Shown here in pieces: positions 18,301 to 26,480 of a DNA stretch of 59,613 nt (its first letter is position 1; each line of letters opens with the position of its first letter). The stretch is from Spirochaetales bacterium (GTDB lineage: Bacteria; Spirochaetota; Spirochaetia; SZUA-6; JAFGRV01). A program made the position numbers and the translations under genes. The notes beneath the pieces were generated by a model that made no database searches, was not told the DNA's origin, and saw nothing but the letters and a program-made list of their open reading frames with translations. Where the stretch lies: assembly GCA_016930085.1 (NCBI GenBank), contig JAFGHO010000065.1:1-59613 (forward strand), given 5' to 3'.

Positions 18301-20349
18301 CTTGATGACCCTGTTCAGTTCAATAATCGACTGCCCGTAATCTTCGAGCCCATAAAGCGCTCGTCCGAGTCGAAGCCGCGCCCCGACATTATTGCTGTTC
18401 ATATCCAGAAGCTGTTTTGTTTCAAGCAGACATTCAATATCGATAAGGTCGTTACGTGCTTCCCAGTAATCCTTGTCGATCTCGAGACTCTGGCGGAGAT
18501 ACTTCCGGGACTCACTGTAATCGCCTTTGATGGCATACGCGGTACCAAGATTTCGAAGGGGATATTTATAGTCGGGGTCGCAGTCGACCGCTTTCAAAAA
18601 GCTTTCGATCGCTTTATCGATCAAAGAGCGTTTCAGATATATATACCCCCGTATATTGTAACCCCACCCGTCTTCCGGATTTATCGTAATGCCTTTTTCG
18701 ACCCAATCGAGCGCCTTTGTATAATCTTTTTTTTCTTTGTAACAATTGCTCAGGCTGATATAGCTGTCATAATGACCTGAATCGATATCGAGAATTTGAG
18801 TGTAGATATCGATCGCGCTGTCATAGAAATTCCAATCGAACATTTTATCCGCCATTTCATCCAGAATATCGATCCTGCCGGCATTATCATGTATTTCAGT
18901 GCACAAAGAAACGGCATTACGCCACCAGGTTTTTGCCTGTTCGAAATCTCCGCTTTCCCAATAGTCAAGCGCCCATTTCTGGTACTGATATGCTTTACGT
19001 CGCTTTGTCGTTGCGATGATGAGTTTCCATACTTTTTCGTTGTCCGGTTCCAGTTCGAGGGCCTTTTTATATTCTGAAATAGCCTCATCGTAGTCTTCCC
19101 ATTCGTACCACAGATTACCGGTTGTTATATAGGCTTCGCCCCGGGGCGTTCCTTTCTGTTCCTCGCGTGCCTTCGTATAGGTAAGCCACATTGTAATATT
19201 TTTATTATCGGGATCCCGCACGAGAAGATCTTCAAAAACCTTCCGTGCTTCGCCGTATCGTCCCATTGCCGTATATGTATAACCGATATATTTATTGAGG
19301 TCGAATGTATCGTATCCGAGTTCACGCGCCCCGGTGTATTCGGTCAATGCTTCTTTATACAGGTCGATCTCGTAGTACTCATTACCGAGTTCGAATTTTG
19401 CGATAACATCCCGCGGGTCTTCCTGAAGCATTTTTTTGTGCTTCAGCATACTGTTGATACGATCGACACCTTTTACCGCTCGGGTAAAATCAGGCAATAT
19501 ATCAAGGGCTTTTTTGTAGGCCTCGACCGCTTTTTGATATTCGCCTTTTTTGACAAGACGATCGCCGCGATCGGCATAGGGGGAGGCCAGGATTCGTTTT
19601 TTTTCAGGTTCCCCGGAACGGGTCTGGTTGATCACCCATGTCGAGTAGGTTTCGATAAATGTCCAGTCGTAATTGATATAATCGCCCGGATAATAACTGA
19701 CATACTCGATATAGTTTTTGATTTCATCAATGGTTGTTTTTGTAAAGGCCTCTCCCCAGGAAAGACCGTCAAAAATACCGCCTTTTACAATTTTACCGTC
19801 AGACCATACATCGACATCATCGGAGAAACGGTGAACCTCATCGAGCAAAAGGCGGTAGATGTGGTCGAAATTGGTTTTTGACGGATCATCGATAAGATCT
19901 TTCAGGAGAAAAAAGGGTTCACCGTTATAGTAGTCCAGGAAGGAAATATCGAATAACGCGATTCTACCAAGGTCTTCGCTGACGAGCGATGAGGGGATAT
20001 CGGCCTGTACTTCGCAATAATCACCGACAAGAACCGTATCGATCATCATGGTTACCGCTACAGACGATGTGTCGGGGAACGTTTTTTTTATTGTCCCGCG
20101 GGCAATGTCAATATCCCATTCGATCTGCGCATACCCGTCTCCCCTGTTGTACCGTATGACACATTCGAGCCCTTCTTCTATATTATCAGCAGATCCCCTG
20201 TTGATCGTCAACTCTTTGTCATCGGCTGAAATCCCGATGACCCTCGCGGAAACTGCCTCACGGGAAGTTTTTCCGCCGGAAGCGCCGGAGAAAAGAATGA
20301 CGGATGCAAGGATGAGGGCGGCGGTAGAATAAAAGGTTATTTTTCTCAT
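15325..20349 (-). CDS. Exported TPR-CHAT caspase-like protein (1,674 aa)
   Basis: A very large protein: signal peptide (MRKITFYSTAALILASVILF), an N-terminal beta-rich segment (~30-250), many tetratricopeptide repeats (~260-1190), a Lys/Glu-rich coiled coil (~1220-1330) and a C-terminal CHAT domain (~1380-1674). CHAT is a caspase-fold cysteine peptidase family; the dyad is intact, His1535 in HLATHG and Cys1582 in LSACQT, with the typical AFAMAGPPTLIATLWEVDD after it. The repeats probably bind a partner that controls or feeds the peptidase. I chose the ATG at 20349 because the signal peptide starts there; the frame is open to 20433. Substrate unknown. It converges on the ParB-like gene with overlapping stops; no terminator lies between. 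Confidence 0.85.
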   Translation of the reverse strand: MRKITFYSTAALILASVILFSGASGGKTSREAVSARVIGISADDKELTINRGSADNIEEGLECVIRYNRGDGYAQIEWDIDIARGTIKKTFPDTSSVAVTMMIDTVLVGDYCEVQADIPSSLVSEDLGRIALFDISFLDYYNGEPFFLLKDLIDDPSKTNFDHIYRLLLDEVHRFSDDVDVWSDGKIVKGGIFDGLSWGEAFTKTTIDEIKNYIEYVSYYPGDYINYDWTFIETYSTWVINQTRSGEPEKKRILASPYADRGDRLVKKGEYQKAVEAYKKALDILPDFTRAVKGVDRINSMLKHKKMLQEDPRDVIAKFELGNEYYEIDLYKEALTEYTGARELGYDTFDLNKYIGYTYTAMGRYGEARKVFEDLLVRDPDNKNITMWLTYTKAREEQKGTPRGEAYITTGNLWYEWEDYDEAISEYKKALELEPDNEKVWKLIIATTKRRKAYQYQKWALDYWESGDFEQAKTWWRNAVSLCTEIHDNAGRIDILDEMADKMFDWNFYDSAIDIYTQILDIDSGHYDSYISLSNCYKEKKDYTKALDWVEKGITINPEDGWGYNIRGYIYLKRSLIDKAIESFLKAVDCDPDYKYPLRNLGTAYAIKGDYSESRKYLRQSLEIDKDYWEARNDLIDIECLLETKQLLDMNSNNVGARLRLGRALYGLEDYGQSIIELNRVIKLKRNDPVALAYLGYSYCRLGKYEQAKTYIEKAFGIRKNYNLNAWIAYIDAQILLEKNPDDPAVYRKLGENDLYWEYFDDALTDFERAVQKGADPDSVFKLMETARKGKEAKHLYSISGDFYNRAEYEHSLEYAQLARSAYREVGAKEGEIWCLLRMGWCHANMFNHTDALSCYKQAGILADEAGNETLVAHYLSSLGDYYKSIGDFDNTMDYKQRAQEIYHSNNDLSNEAAMTLVPLGSTFGLLGETELMFEYYERALSIHQKIMNSSGEATTLSEIGSAYVDSGDYSKGLDFKLKALTKARADDDHVNELWSYRGIGDIYFDLGDGDNALKAFRHFLDTATALGNKSERSVALNDIGRVHLEFTKDYNKALECFTESLTIARLIGYTLLDGVATSNIGVTYSRQHDYKRALAFHDEGLAIVRSLNNKYTEMQGLNEKGETLQKMKRYDDALACHLSAIEIATSLGNNSEKWKYQLNAGIDYESKKNSGKAIEYYLAAVDTLSAIKNRITSDTQKKGFSEQERQINVYKRLIEALIKGDRQEEAFKYIEESKSKIIKDAFGEVKPKAFDATLKETLVNVDKYEKKKDAIEKKLQEEKGKPVEEQDKVKIRILSNTLATTEGEFNQWMLKLKVQNRKMYDALTITPTTLADIQKDIPAGSLILEYFISDNGLYIFCIGKDYFFAKSVEIETAVLERSVLDYLRLCQKPHSPRMNDLVKEGKKLYTVLIKPVEKEMEMFENIVIVPFGILYYLPFHALITDECTDPHYLVETKRVSYTTSATFTDMLKADKRKLKNILALGNPDGSLPAASKEIEMLKKEVFTTNAVILTKSEATKEKFFMYAKNYDIIHLATHGVILNNPLESYLLFAGKTNEEKRLTLLEVAGYTALREKTGLVFLSACQTAMDTSGGNGSELLSLAEAFAMAGPPTLIATLWEVDDVSTSEFVISFYRELNDVDNDKLDALRTAQLMLLRDKRYSHPFYWAPFIMIGNWR

Positions 20350-20581
20350 ATATTTAAATGTAGGTCTTTTTGGATCGGCTTTCAAGTGGAAGCGGCTGGA
20401 TGTTACCGGTATCATGCACCTCACTCGTCTCACCGCTGGGACGGTGTGATGTTGAAATGATAGTCCATCATCGTTTTACTAATACACCGGGGGATATCAT
20501 GCGGCATTCAAAGAGGCACGCACGAAGGGGATTTCACGTACGGGCGTGCACATTAATCGAATTTATCCACGGGGCTGTCTA

Positions 20582-20603
20582 TATATACAACCAGATGTAT
20601 ATA
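20582..20603. repeat. AT-rich perfect hairpin
   Basis: TATATACA and TGTATATA flank a six-base loop, 28 bp after the stop of the DUF1566-type gene on the minus strand. It could be a weak terminator, but there is no following T tract on that strand. Confidence 0.35.
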
Positions 20604-20630
20604 AAAACCTCAAGAAAACTAAAAAAGCTC

Positions 20631-21508
20631 TCAGCGTATCCGCACCTCGTTCGTCCAGACGCAGCGGTACGGCAGCTGAACGGTGCCGTACCGCTGCGTC
20701 TGGTCGGAGGCATCCGTGCTCCACTGGTCGGCATAGGACGACGTTTCAGGATCATACGTTCCCGTCCATCCGACGACTTCCTGCTGGTCATAGCGAGCCC
20801 TGTCCGAAGTCCAGATGAAATTGCCAGATCCGTTCGGCAGACCGTCCCTGATCGTGGAAGTGAAAACGGACTCGGGGGGAATGAATGCGTGGTAGAAGGC
20901 CGCTTCACGGACCGCCGAATTGTAGGTCACCTCCGGCCTGTCGAAGGTATCCATGGCAAAGCGGTTCCCGTTCATGGCGACCCGGAATCCGTCCTCACCA
21001 GGGGGTCCGTACACATAGCTTTTCCTGAAGGTGTCGTATTCCTTGTCCGGCCAGACGCAGCGGAAATAGCACGAACTCGTCTTTGTATAGTTGGTGCCAT
21101 TCCCGTCACTCAGCCTCACCGCGACCATATTGTCCGGACTGAAACCGATCATTGTCCATAAATAATAACTTTCATCCGGCGAGCTGATCGATCCGCCGAA
21201 TCCGTTCGGGTTATTGTGGCAGTTTCTGTAGAGTTCGGTTATCGTCGGCAGCCTGCCGCCTTTGCTTTTACAGATCGCGTCCGCGTTTTCCCAGGTGGTC
21301 TGAGCCCTGACCGTCGCGTCCCATGAGTATCCCCACGGATCGATGCGGAATCCGGAGCCGGGACCGGCTGCGAAATCCCTATCGGAGATATTCTGTTTCA
21401 CATCGATATAAAAGGTACCGGGGGTAAAATCGAATCCGGTTCGGCGCAATTGATACAGAGAAAGGTGCACAATATACCCGCGATAACGATCATGCGATTT
21501 TTTTTCAT
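20631..21508 (-). pseudogene. DUF1566-type lipoprotein gene, split by a one-base frameshift
   Basis: Two frames together make one lipoprotein. The first starts at 21508 with ribosome-binding site AAAGGAGAG and encodes a lipoprotein signal (MKKNRMIVIAGILCTFLCINC) plus about a dozen residues, then stops. The second, in the -1 frame, encodes the mature domain: TTWENADAICKSKGGRLPTI and later YYLWT and FRCVW, typical of DUF1566/Lcl-like proteins. The frames join if one C is added to the CCCCC run at 21420-21424 (minus-strand sense), giving SILPPGTFYIDV and a 292-residue protein. The rest is intact. This is a recent mutation, a phase-variable tract or a sequencing error. It is followed by the TPR-CHAT gene 281 bp on. 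Confidence 0.75.
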
Positions 21509-21657
21509 ACTGTCTCTCCTTTGGTTATATAGATGATAATAAATGAATGATATGAGTTTACTAACAAAAGAAAAAACTTTTTAGCACTTCATTACGTTAG
21601 AACAGATTAGCTTGGAAAAGCCGGTTTGTAAAGAATAAAATCATGGCGCCTTAACCG

Positions 21658-21701
21658 CGATACCGCTGATTGGGTTTTTTTGTTTGTAAATCACGGTATC
21701 G
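21658..21701. promoter_or_regulatory. Imperfect 13-14 bp inverted repeat upstream of the Rrf2-cys promoter
   Basis: The left arm (21658-21671, CGATACCGCTGATT) and right arm (21689-21701, AATCACGGTATCG) match except for one missing base, separated by 17 T-rich bases. It ends 3 bp before the TTGACA at 21705, so a protein bound here would touch RNA polymerase. It may be an operator, or a hairpin for the divergent lipoprotein transcript. Confidence 0.45.
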
Positions 21702-21704
21702 GAC

Positions 21705-21733
21705 TTGACATTCGGTTTGGAATATATTAAATA
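21705..21733 (+). promoter_or_regulatory. Putative promoter of the Rrf2-cysK-metY-metXW operon
   Basis: TTGACA at 21705-21710, 17-bp spacer, TAAATA at 21728-21733. The -35 box is perfect, the -10 box weak, which is common for activated promoters. About 60 bp of leader precede the regulator start. Confidence 0.4.
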
Positions 21734-21796
21734 TTATAAAGACGATTGAAATAGTAGTGATTAACATTATGATACAATAATGAAAGGCGGTTTTCA

Positions 21797-22240
21797 ATGA
21801 GACTTTCCAAACGGACACGATACGGGCTGCGATTCATGTTCGAACTTGCCCTCAATGAAGAGGGAAGACCAGTGCAGCTTAGTGACATCGCCAGGAAAGA
21901 AGAGATTTCAAGGAAATTCCTGAGTCAAATAGCAATTCCCTTAAAGGGTGCCGGTATAATACAGTCGAGCAGGGGAGTAAACGGAGGCTATTCACTTTCC
22001 AGATCCCCGAAAGAAATTACCGTTGAGGAGATAGTAAGGGTTCTTGAAGGCGATACATCACTCGTCGAATGCGTTGAGGATCCCCCGATCTGTCACCGGA
22101 TCGGATATTGTGTCACACGGGATGTATGGGGTATGCTATCCGCTGAAATTTCGGGACTGCTTCGCTCGATCAGCCTGGCCGATCTTGTGGACAAGGCACA
22201 AAAGCAGAAGGAAGATGCCGCGATCGACTTTCAGATATAG
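21797..22240 (+). CDS. Rrf2-family regulator with IscR-like cysteines
   Basis: The 147-residue protein has the Rrf2 winged-helix N-terminus (KRTRYGLRFMFELAL; LSDIARKEEISRKFLSQI; GVNGGYSLSR). Three cysteines, Cys92, Cys99 and Cys105, are spaced C-x6-C-x5-C, close to the [2Fe-2S]-binding C-x5-C-x5-C of IscR. The cysteine-metabolism regulator CymR, also Rrf2, lacks such a cluster. The gene heads a cysteine/methionine operon, so it probably controls it and may sense Fe-S status, redox or nitric oxide as well as sulfur supply (inference). Ribosome-binding site AAAGGCGG. cysK follows after 57 bp. Confidence 0.88.
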   Translation: MRLSKRTRYGLRFMFELALNEEGRPVQLSDIARKEEISRKFLSQIAIPLKGAGIIQSSRGVNGGYSLSRSPKEITVEEIVRVLEGDTSLVECVEDPPICHRIGYCVTRDVWGMLSAEISGLLRSISLADLVDKAQKQKEDAAIDFQI

Positions 22241-22297
22241 TCCGGAAAGCGGAAGAACATTATCGTTTGATATTGCGGAAGGAAAAGGAGGAAAGGC

Positions 22298-23209
22298 ATG
22301 AAGATAGCTGAAAATATGACGAAACTCACGGGACATACCCCGCTGGTAAAGCTTTCTGCAATCGGCAGGGAATCCGGCGCCGTCATTGTCTGTAAATGTG
22401 AGTTTTTCAATCCCTGTTCGAGTATAAAGGACAGAATCGGTGTGGCAATGATCGAGGATGCCGAAGCCGCAGGGCTCATCGACAAAGAGACGGTAATTAT
22501 CGAACCCACAAGCGGAAATACCGGTATCGGCCTTGCATTTACCTGCGCGCAGCGCGGCTACAGGCTGATTCTTACTATGCCGGAGAGCATGTCTCTTGAA
22601 CGAAGAAAGATACTCACCCATCTCGGGGCGGAACTGTCACTTACCCCGGCGGAAGAAGGGATGGGGGGGGCGATCCGGAAGGCGGAAGAAATTTTAACGT
22701 TATACGCGAAATCATTTATGCCGCAGCAGTTCAAAAACAGCTCGAATCCTGAAATTCACCGAAAGACAACGGCGATCGAGATCTGGGACGACACGGACGG
22801 TACGGTCGATATATTTGTCGCCGGGGTCGGCACCGGAGGGACGATTACCGGAGTCGGTGAAGTACTCAAGAAAAAAAAACCGGGGGTAAGAATAGTCGCG
22901 GTCGAACCCGCGGAATCGCCGGTGTTATCGGGCGGTAGTCCGGGGTCACACCGTATTCAGGGAATCGGCGCCGGATTCGTTCCCGATAATCTCAACAGGA
23001 ATATAATCGATGAGGTTCTGACAGTGACCGGTGAGGAGGCAATCGCCATGTCGGGGCGTCTCGCTAAGGAAGAAGGAATCCTGTCCGGTGTTTCGGGCGG
23101 CGCTGCGGTACAAGCGGCGCTCAGTGTGGCCGAGAAAAAAGAAAATGCGGGCAAACTTATCGTCGTCATCCTGCCGGACACGGGAGAACGTTATCTTTCG
23201 GTATGGTAA
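22298..23209 (+). CDS. cysK: Cysteine synthase (O-acetylserine sulfhydrylase)
   Basis: A PLP-dependent enzyme forming cysteine from O-acetylserine and sulfide. The PLP lysine is Lys44 in SSIKDRIG; the phosphate-binding [12 protein letters not shown] motif, the GTGGTITG loop (about residues 182-189) and the C-terminal [10 protein letters not shown] are all present, which is diagnostic of CysK/CysM. The length (303 aa) is standard. The ribosome-binding site is AAAAGGAGG. It sits between the Rrf2 regulator and the sulfhydrylase metY, so the operon can make cysteine and homocysteine directly from sulfide. A CysM-type specificity cannot be excluded by eye. Confidence 0.93.
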   Translation: MKIAENMTKLTGHTPLVKLSAIGRESGAVIVCKCEFFNPCSSIKDRIGVAMIEDAEAAGLIDKETVIIEPTSGNTGIGLAFTCAQRGYRLILTMPESMSLERRKILTHLGAELSLTPAEEGMGGAIRKAEEILTLYAKSFMPQQFKNSSNPEIHRKTTAIEIWDDTDGTVDIFVAGVGTGGTITGVGEVLKKKKPGVRIVAVEPAESPVLSGGSPGSHRIQGIGAGFVPDNLNRNIIDEVLTVTGEEAIAMSGRLAKEEGILSGVSGGAAVQAALSVAEKKENAGKLIVVILPDTGERYLSVW

Positions 23210-23232
23210 GCGTTGACGGGAAAGGAAAAAGA

Positions 23233-24522
23233 ATGAAAAACGAAAAATATCATTTTGAAACACTCGCCCTTCATGGGGGCCATGTTCCGGATCCTTCGAC
23301 ATTAAGCAGGGCGGTACCCGTACACAGAACGACATCGTATCTGTTCAGGGATACCAGCCATGCGGCCGACCTTTTCGCGCTCAGGGAACCGGGAAATATT
23401 TATACAAGAATCATGAATCCCACCCAGGATGTCCTCGAGAAGCGGATCGCCCTTCTCGAAGGGGGCGGCGCCGCGCTTGCCGTCGCTTCGGGCACATCCG
23501 CGATATTTTATTCCGTCATCAATATATGTGTTTCGGGCGACGAGATCGTTTCGGCGAACAATCTCTACGGCGGCACGTTTACCATGTTCAATGATATTCT
23601 CCCGAAGTTCGGTATAACCGTCAGATTTGTCGACCCGCGCGACCCGGAAAATTTCAAACAGGCGATAAACGGCAAAACACGGGCGCTTTTTTGCGAAACC
23701 ATCGGGAACCCGGTGCTGGATGTGACAGATATCAGTGAAGTGTCCGGTATCGCGCACGAAGCGGGCATTCCCCTGATCGTCGATTCGACGTTCACAACGC
23801 CGTATTGCGCGCGGCCTATTTCTCATGGCGCCGATATCGTCGTTCATTCGCTGACAAAGTGGCTGGGCGGCCACGGGACGGCGATCGGAGGCATTGTCGT
23901 GGATTCGGGAAAATTCCCCTGGGCGGAAAACGGCCGTTTCCCATTGATTAACGAACCGGATGAAAGTTACCACGGAATGCGGTGGGCACATGATCTCGGC
24001 GAAAGCAATCACCTCGCCTATATCGTCAGAATGAGGGTCGTCGCGCTCCGAAATCTCGGAGCGTGTCTATCGCCGGACAACGCATGGATGTTCCTCCAGG
24101 GGATCGAGACACTCCCATTGAGAATGGCCCGTCATTGTTCGAACGCACTCGCGGTAGCGAAATATCTTTCAGGCCATCCCGGGGTCGCATGGGTGAGGTA
24201 CCCGGGCCTGGAATCCGACCCCGCGTATCCGGTCGCGAAAAAATATTTCACCCGCGGATTCGGCGGAATGGTCGTATTCGGGCACAAAGGGGGACGGGAA
24301 GCCGGTGAGAGGTTTATCGACCGGCTCGAACTTATTTCGCACCTGGCAAACGTTGGTGATGCGAAAACGCTCGCGCTTCATCCGGCAAGCACCACGCATT
24401 CCCAGCTGACGGAGAAACAACAGAAGCTGGCCGGTCTCTCGCCGGGCCTGATTCGCCTTTCGATCGGGATCGAACATCCGGATGACATAATCGGTGATAT
24501 CGAGCATGGTCTCAAGGGATAG
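23233..24522 (+). CDS. metY: O-acetylhomoserine sulfhydrylase (MetY-type)
   Basis: A Cys/Met-metabolism PLP enzyme of fold type I that makes homocysteine from O-acetylhomoserine and sulfide. The sequence has the N-terminal FETLALHGGHVPDP, YTRIMNPTQDVLEKRIALLEGG, the ETIGNPVLDVTDI segment and the PLP lysine at Lys209 in SLTKWLGGHG. The 429-residue length and the DAKTLALHPASTTHSQL region fit MetY rather than the shorter cystathionine synthases. I prefer the ATG at 23233 (AAAGGAAAAAG upstream) to one at 23203 that overlaps cysK. The MetX fusion following it would supply its substrate. Confidence 0.92.
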   Translation: MKNEKYHFETLALHGGHVPDPSTLSRAVPVHRTTSYLFRDTSHAADLFALREPGNIYTRIMNPTQDVLEKRIALLEGGGAALAVASGTSAIFYSVINICVSGDEIVSANNLYGGTFTMFNDILPKFGITVRFVDPRDPENFKQAINGKTRALFCETIGNPVLDVTDISEVSGIAHEAGIPLIVDSTFTTPYCARPISHGADIVVHSLTKWLGGHGTAIGGIVVDSGKFPWAENGRFPLINEPDESYHGMRWAHDLGESNHLAYIVRMRVVALRNLGACLSPDNAWMFLQGIETLPLRMARHCSNALAVAKYLSGHPGVAWVRYPGLESDPAYPVAKKYFTRGFGGMVVFGHKGGREAGERFIDRLELISHLANVGDAKTLALHPASTTHSQLTEKQQKLAGLSPGLIRLSIGIEHPDDIIGDIEHGLKG

Positions 24523-24575
24523 CGCCGTGCGCGGGTGTGCGTGGTTGTTGCCACAGACAGGCGGGGAGTAACTGA

Positions 24576-26414
24576 ATGGGAAAAAGCGGGATCGAAAGCA
24601 GTGATGACCTCAGGGCGGCCCGTCCGCTCGAATACGGACGCACCTTTCACCTCGGAAAACCAGTCTCACTTGAAAAAGGCGGCGTGCTTGAAAACATATC
24701 GGTCTTTTACGAAACGTACGGCGCCTTGAACAGGGAGAAAAGCAACGCCGTTTTGATATTCCATGCGTTAAGCGGTGATTCCCATGTTGCATCTCATGAT
24801 GAAACGGACGATCCGGGATGGTGGGAAATCGCGGTGGGGCCGGGGAAGCCGGTGGATACTGAGAAATACTTCGTGATCTGCGCGAATGTCCTCGGCGGGT
24901 GCCGTGGAACGACGGGCCCAAACAGTATCAATCCGCTAACCGGTCAGCGTTACGGCATTGATTTTCCGGTCATTACGATTGACGATATGACCGCGGTTCA
25001 ATACCGTCTCATTGAATATCTCGGGGTCGGGAAGCTTCTTGCCGTCATCGGCGGATCGATGGGGGGACACCTCGTGTTGAGTTGGGCCCGGCAATATCCC
25101 GATAGTTTCGGGGGCGCGATCGCGATAGCGACATCCCCCCGGCTGACGAGTCAGGCACTGGCGTTCGATATCGTCGGCCGCAACGCGATCATGCACGATC
25201 CGAACTTCAGGAACGGGATGTATACGGAAGCGGGGACGGCCCCCGATGTCGGTCTTGCGATCGCGAGAATGATCGGGCATATCACCTACCTTTCGAGAGA
25301 ATCAATGCAGGAAAAGTTCGAAGCGGACAGAAACAGGCCGAAAGAAGTGGTTACACGATTCGAATCGCGTTTTTCCGTGGGTTCGTATCTGGGATACCAG
25401 GGAGACAAATTCGTCGAACGATTCGATGCCTTGAGTTATATATTCCTTACCCTCGCCATGGACATGTTTTCAATCGGGGTCGATATCGAAAGTATCGGAT
25501 CGGCGTTCGGGAAAGCCGCAGGAAAGTGGCTCGTGATGAGTTTTTCGAGTGACTGGCTTTTTCCTGAAGACCAGTCGCGGCTCATCGTCGATTCGCTGAT
25601 TTCACGGGGAAAGGAAGTAAGCTACTGTCATGTAACAAGTTCATGCGGCCATGACGCCTTTCTGCTTAAAAACAATATCGATACATACGGTGAAATGATA
25701 CGCTTTTTCCTCGACAATCTCGATATCGGCGGGCAGGAAAAAGGAAAACCTTCTCGCGGGAGCGGGCAGAAAAAAGGAAATATGACTTCGGTGACCGATA
25801 TCGCTTCGAACAATATTTTTACATCCGGACGTATCGATTACGAGATGATCATCGGTCTTATTCCCGAACAAAGCAGCGTGCTGGATCTCGGATGCGGAAG
25901 GGGGGAGTTGCTTTCTCTGCTCAAAGAGAGGGGGCACAAACGGCTTTCGGGCGTCGAAATAGACGAATCGGCGATCCTTTCATGCGCGGGAAAGGGACTC
26001 AATGTCATCCATGCCGATTTGAACAACCAGCTCCGGCAGTTCACGGACCGTCAGTACGATATCGTGGTTCTGTCACAGACACTACAGGTAATCGACGATA
26101 TTGAAGGATTATTATGCGACATCGTCCGGGTTGGAAAAAAGGGAATCATCAGCATACCGAACTTCGCTTATTACAAACTGAGGCGTATGCTTTACCATGA
26201 GGGGAGGGCACCTGAATCCCCCGGCGTGCTCAAGTACAAGTGGTATAATACCCCGAACAGGCGTTTTATGTCGATAGACGACGTAAAGGAGTTATGCCGG
26301 CTTAACGGGATACGCGTCCGTCTTTTAAAGGCGTTCGATACGGAAGAGGGGAAAGAGGTCGGCGAACGGCCCAATTACTATGCCGATATCGCCGTCATGG
26401 TGATAAGCCGGTAA
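24576..26414 (+). CDS. metX: Homoserine O-acetyltransferase fused to MetW-like methyltransferase domain
   Basis: One 612-residue frame joins two proteins usually encoded separately. Residues ~15-388 are MetX, an alpha/beta-hydrolase acyltransferase with the triad Ser161 (GGSMGGH), Asp326 (SSDWLFP) and His359 (SCGHDAFLL). A polar Gly/Lys/Ser linker (~390-410) leads to MetW (~415-612), with the SAM-type motif VLDLGCGRGELLSLL, SQTLQVIDD and IPNFAYYKLR. MetW acts with MetX in methionine synthesis in many proteobacteria. The start has GGGGAG upstream and lies 53 bp after metY. Acetyl versus succinyl donor cannot be settled by eye. No frameshift or internal stop separates the halves. Confidence 0.92.
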   Translation: MGKSGIESSDDLRAARPLEYGRTFHLGKPVSLEKGGVLENISVFYETYGALNREKSNAVLIFHALSGDSHVASHDETDDPGWWEIAVGPGKPVDTEKYFVICANVLGGCRGTTGPNSINPLTGQRYGIDFPVITIDDMTAVQYRLIEYLGVGKLLAVIGGSMGGHLVLSWARQYPDSFGGAIAIATSPRLTSQALAFDIVGRNAIMHDPNFRNGMYTEAGTAPDVGLAIARMIGHITYLSRESMQEKFEADRNRPKEVVTRFESRFSVGSYLGYQGDKFVERFDALSYIFLTLAMDMFSIGVDIESIGSAFGKAAGKWLVMSFSSDWLFPEDQSRLIVDSLISRGKEVSYCHVTSSCGHDAFLLKNNIDTYGEMIRFFLDNLDIGGQEKGKPSRGSGQKKGNMTSVTDIASNNIFTSGRIDYEMIIGLIPEQSSVLDLGCGRGELLSLLKERGHKRLSGVEIDESAILSCAGKGLNVIHADLNNQLRQFTDRQYDIVVLSQTLQVIDDIEGLLCDIVRVGKKGIISIPNFAYYKLRRMLYHEGRAPESPGVLKYKWYNTPNRRFMSIDDVKELCRLNGIRVRLLKAFDTEEGKEVGERPNYYADIAVMVISR

Positions 26415-26480
26415 GGGAGAAAGGGAGGGAGGCGCGGCTGTCTTCATGTTTTCAATGATGCCTTTCATTACCGCAGTATA

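Noticed and set aside
15325-20349. TPR-CHAT protein as part of a type III-E (Craspase) CRISPR system
   Set aside because: No gRAMP/Cas7-11, Cas1 or array is nearby, and the protein has a signal peptide.
21509-21796. SAM or T-box riboswitch upstream of the sulfur amino-acid operon
   Set aside because: No recognisable SAM-I core or T-box sequence and only about 60 bp of leader after the promoter; regulation by the Rrf2 protein is simpler.
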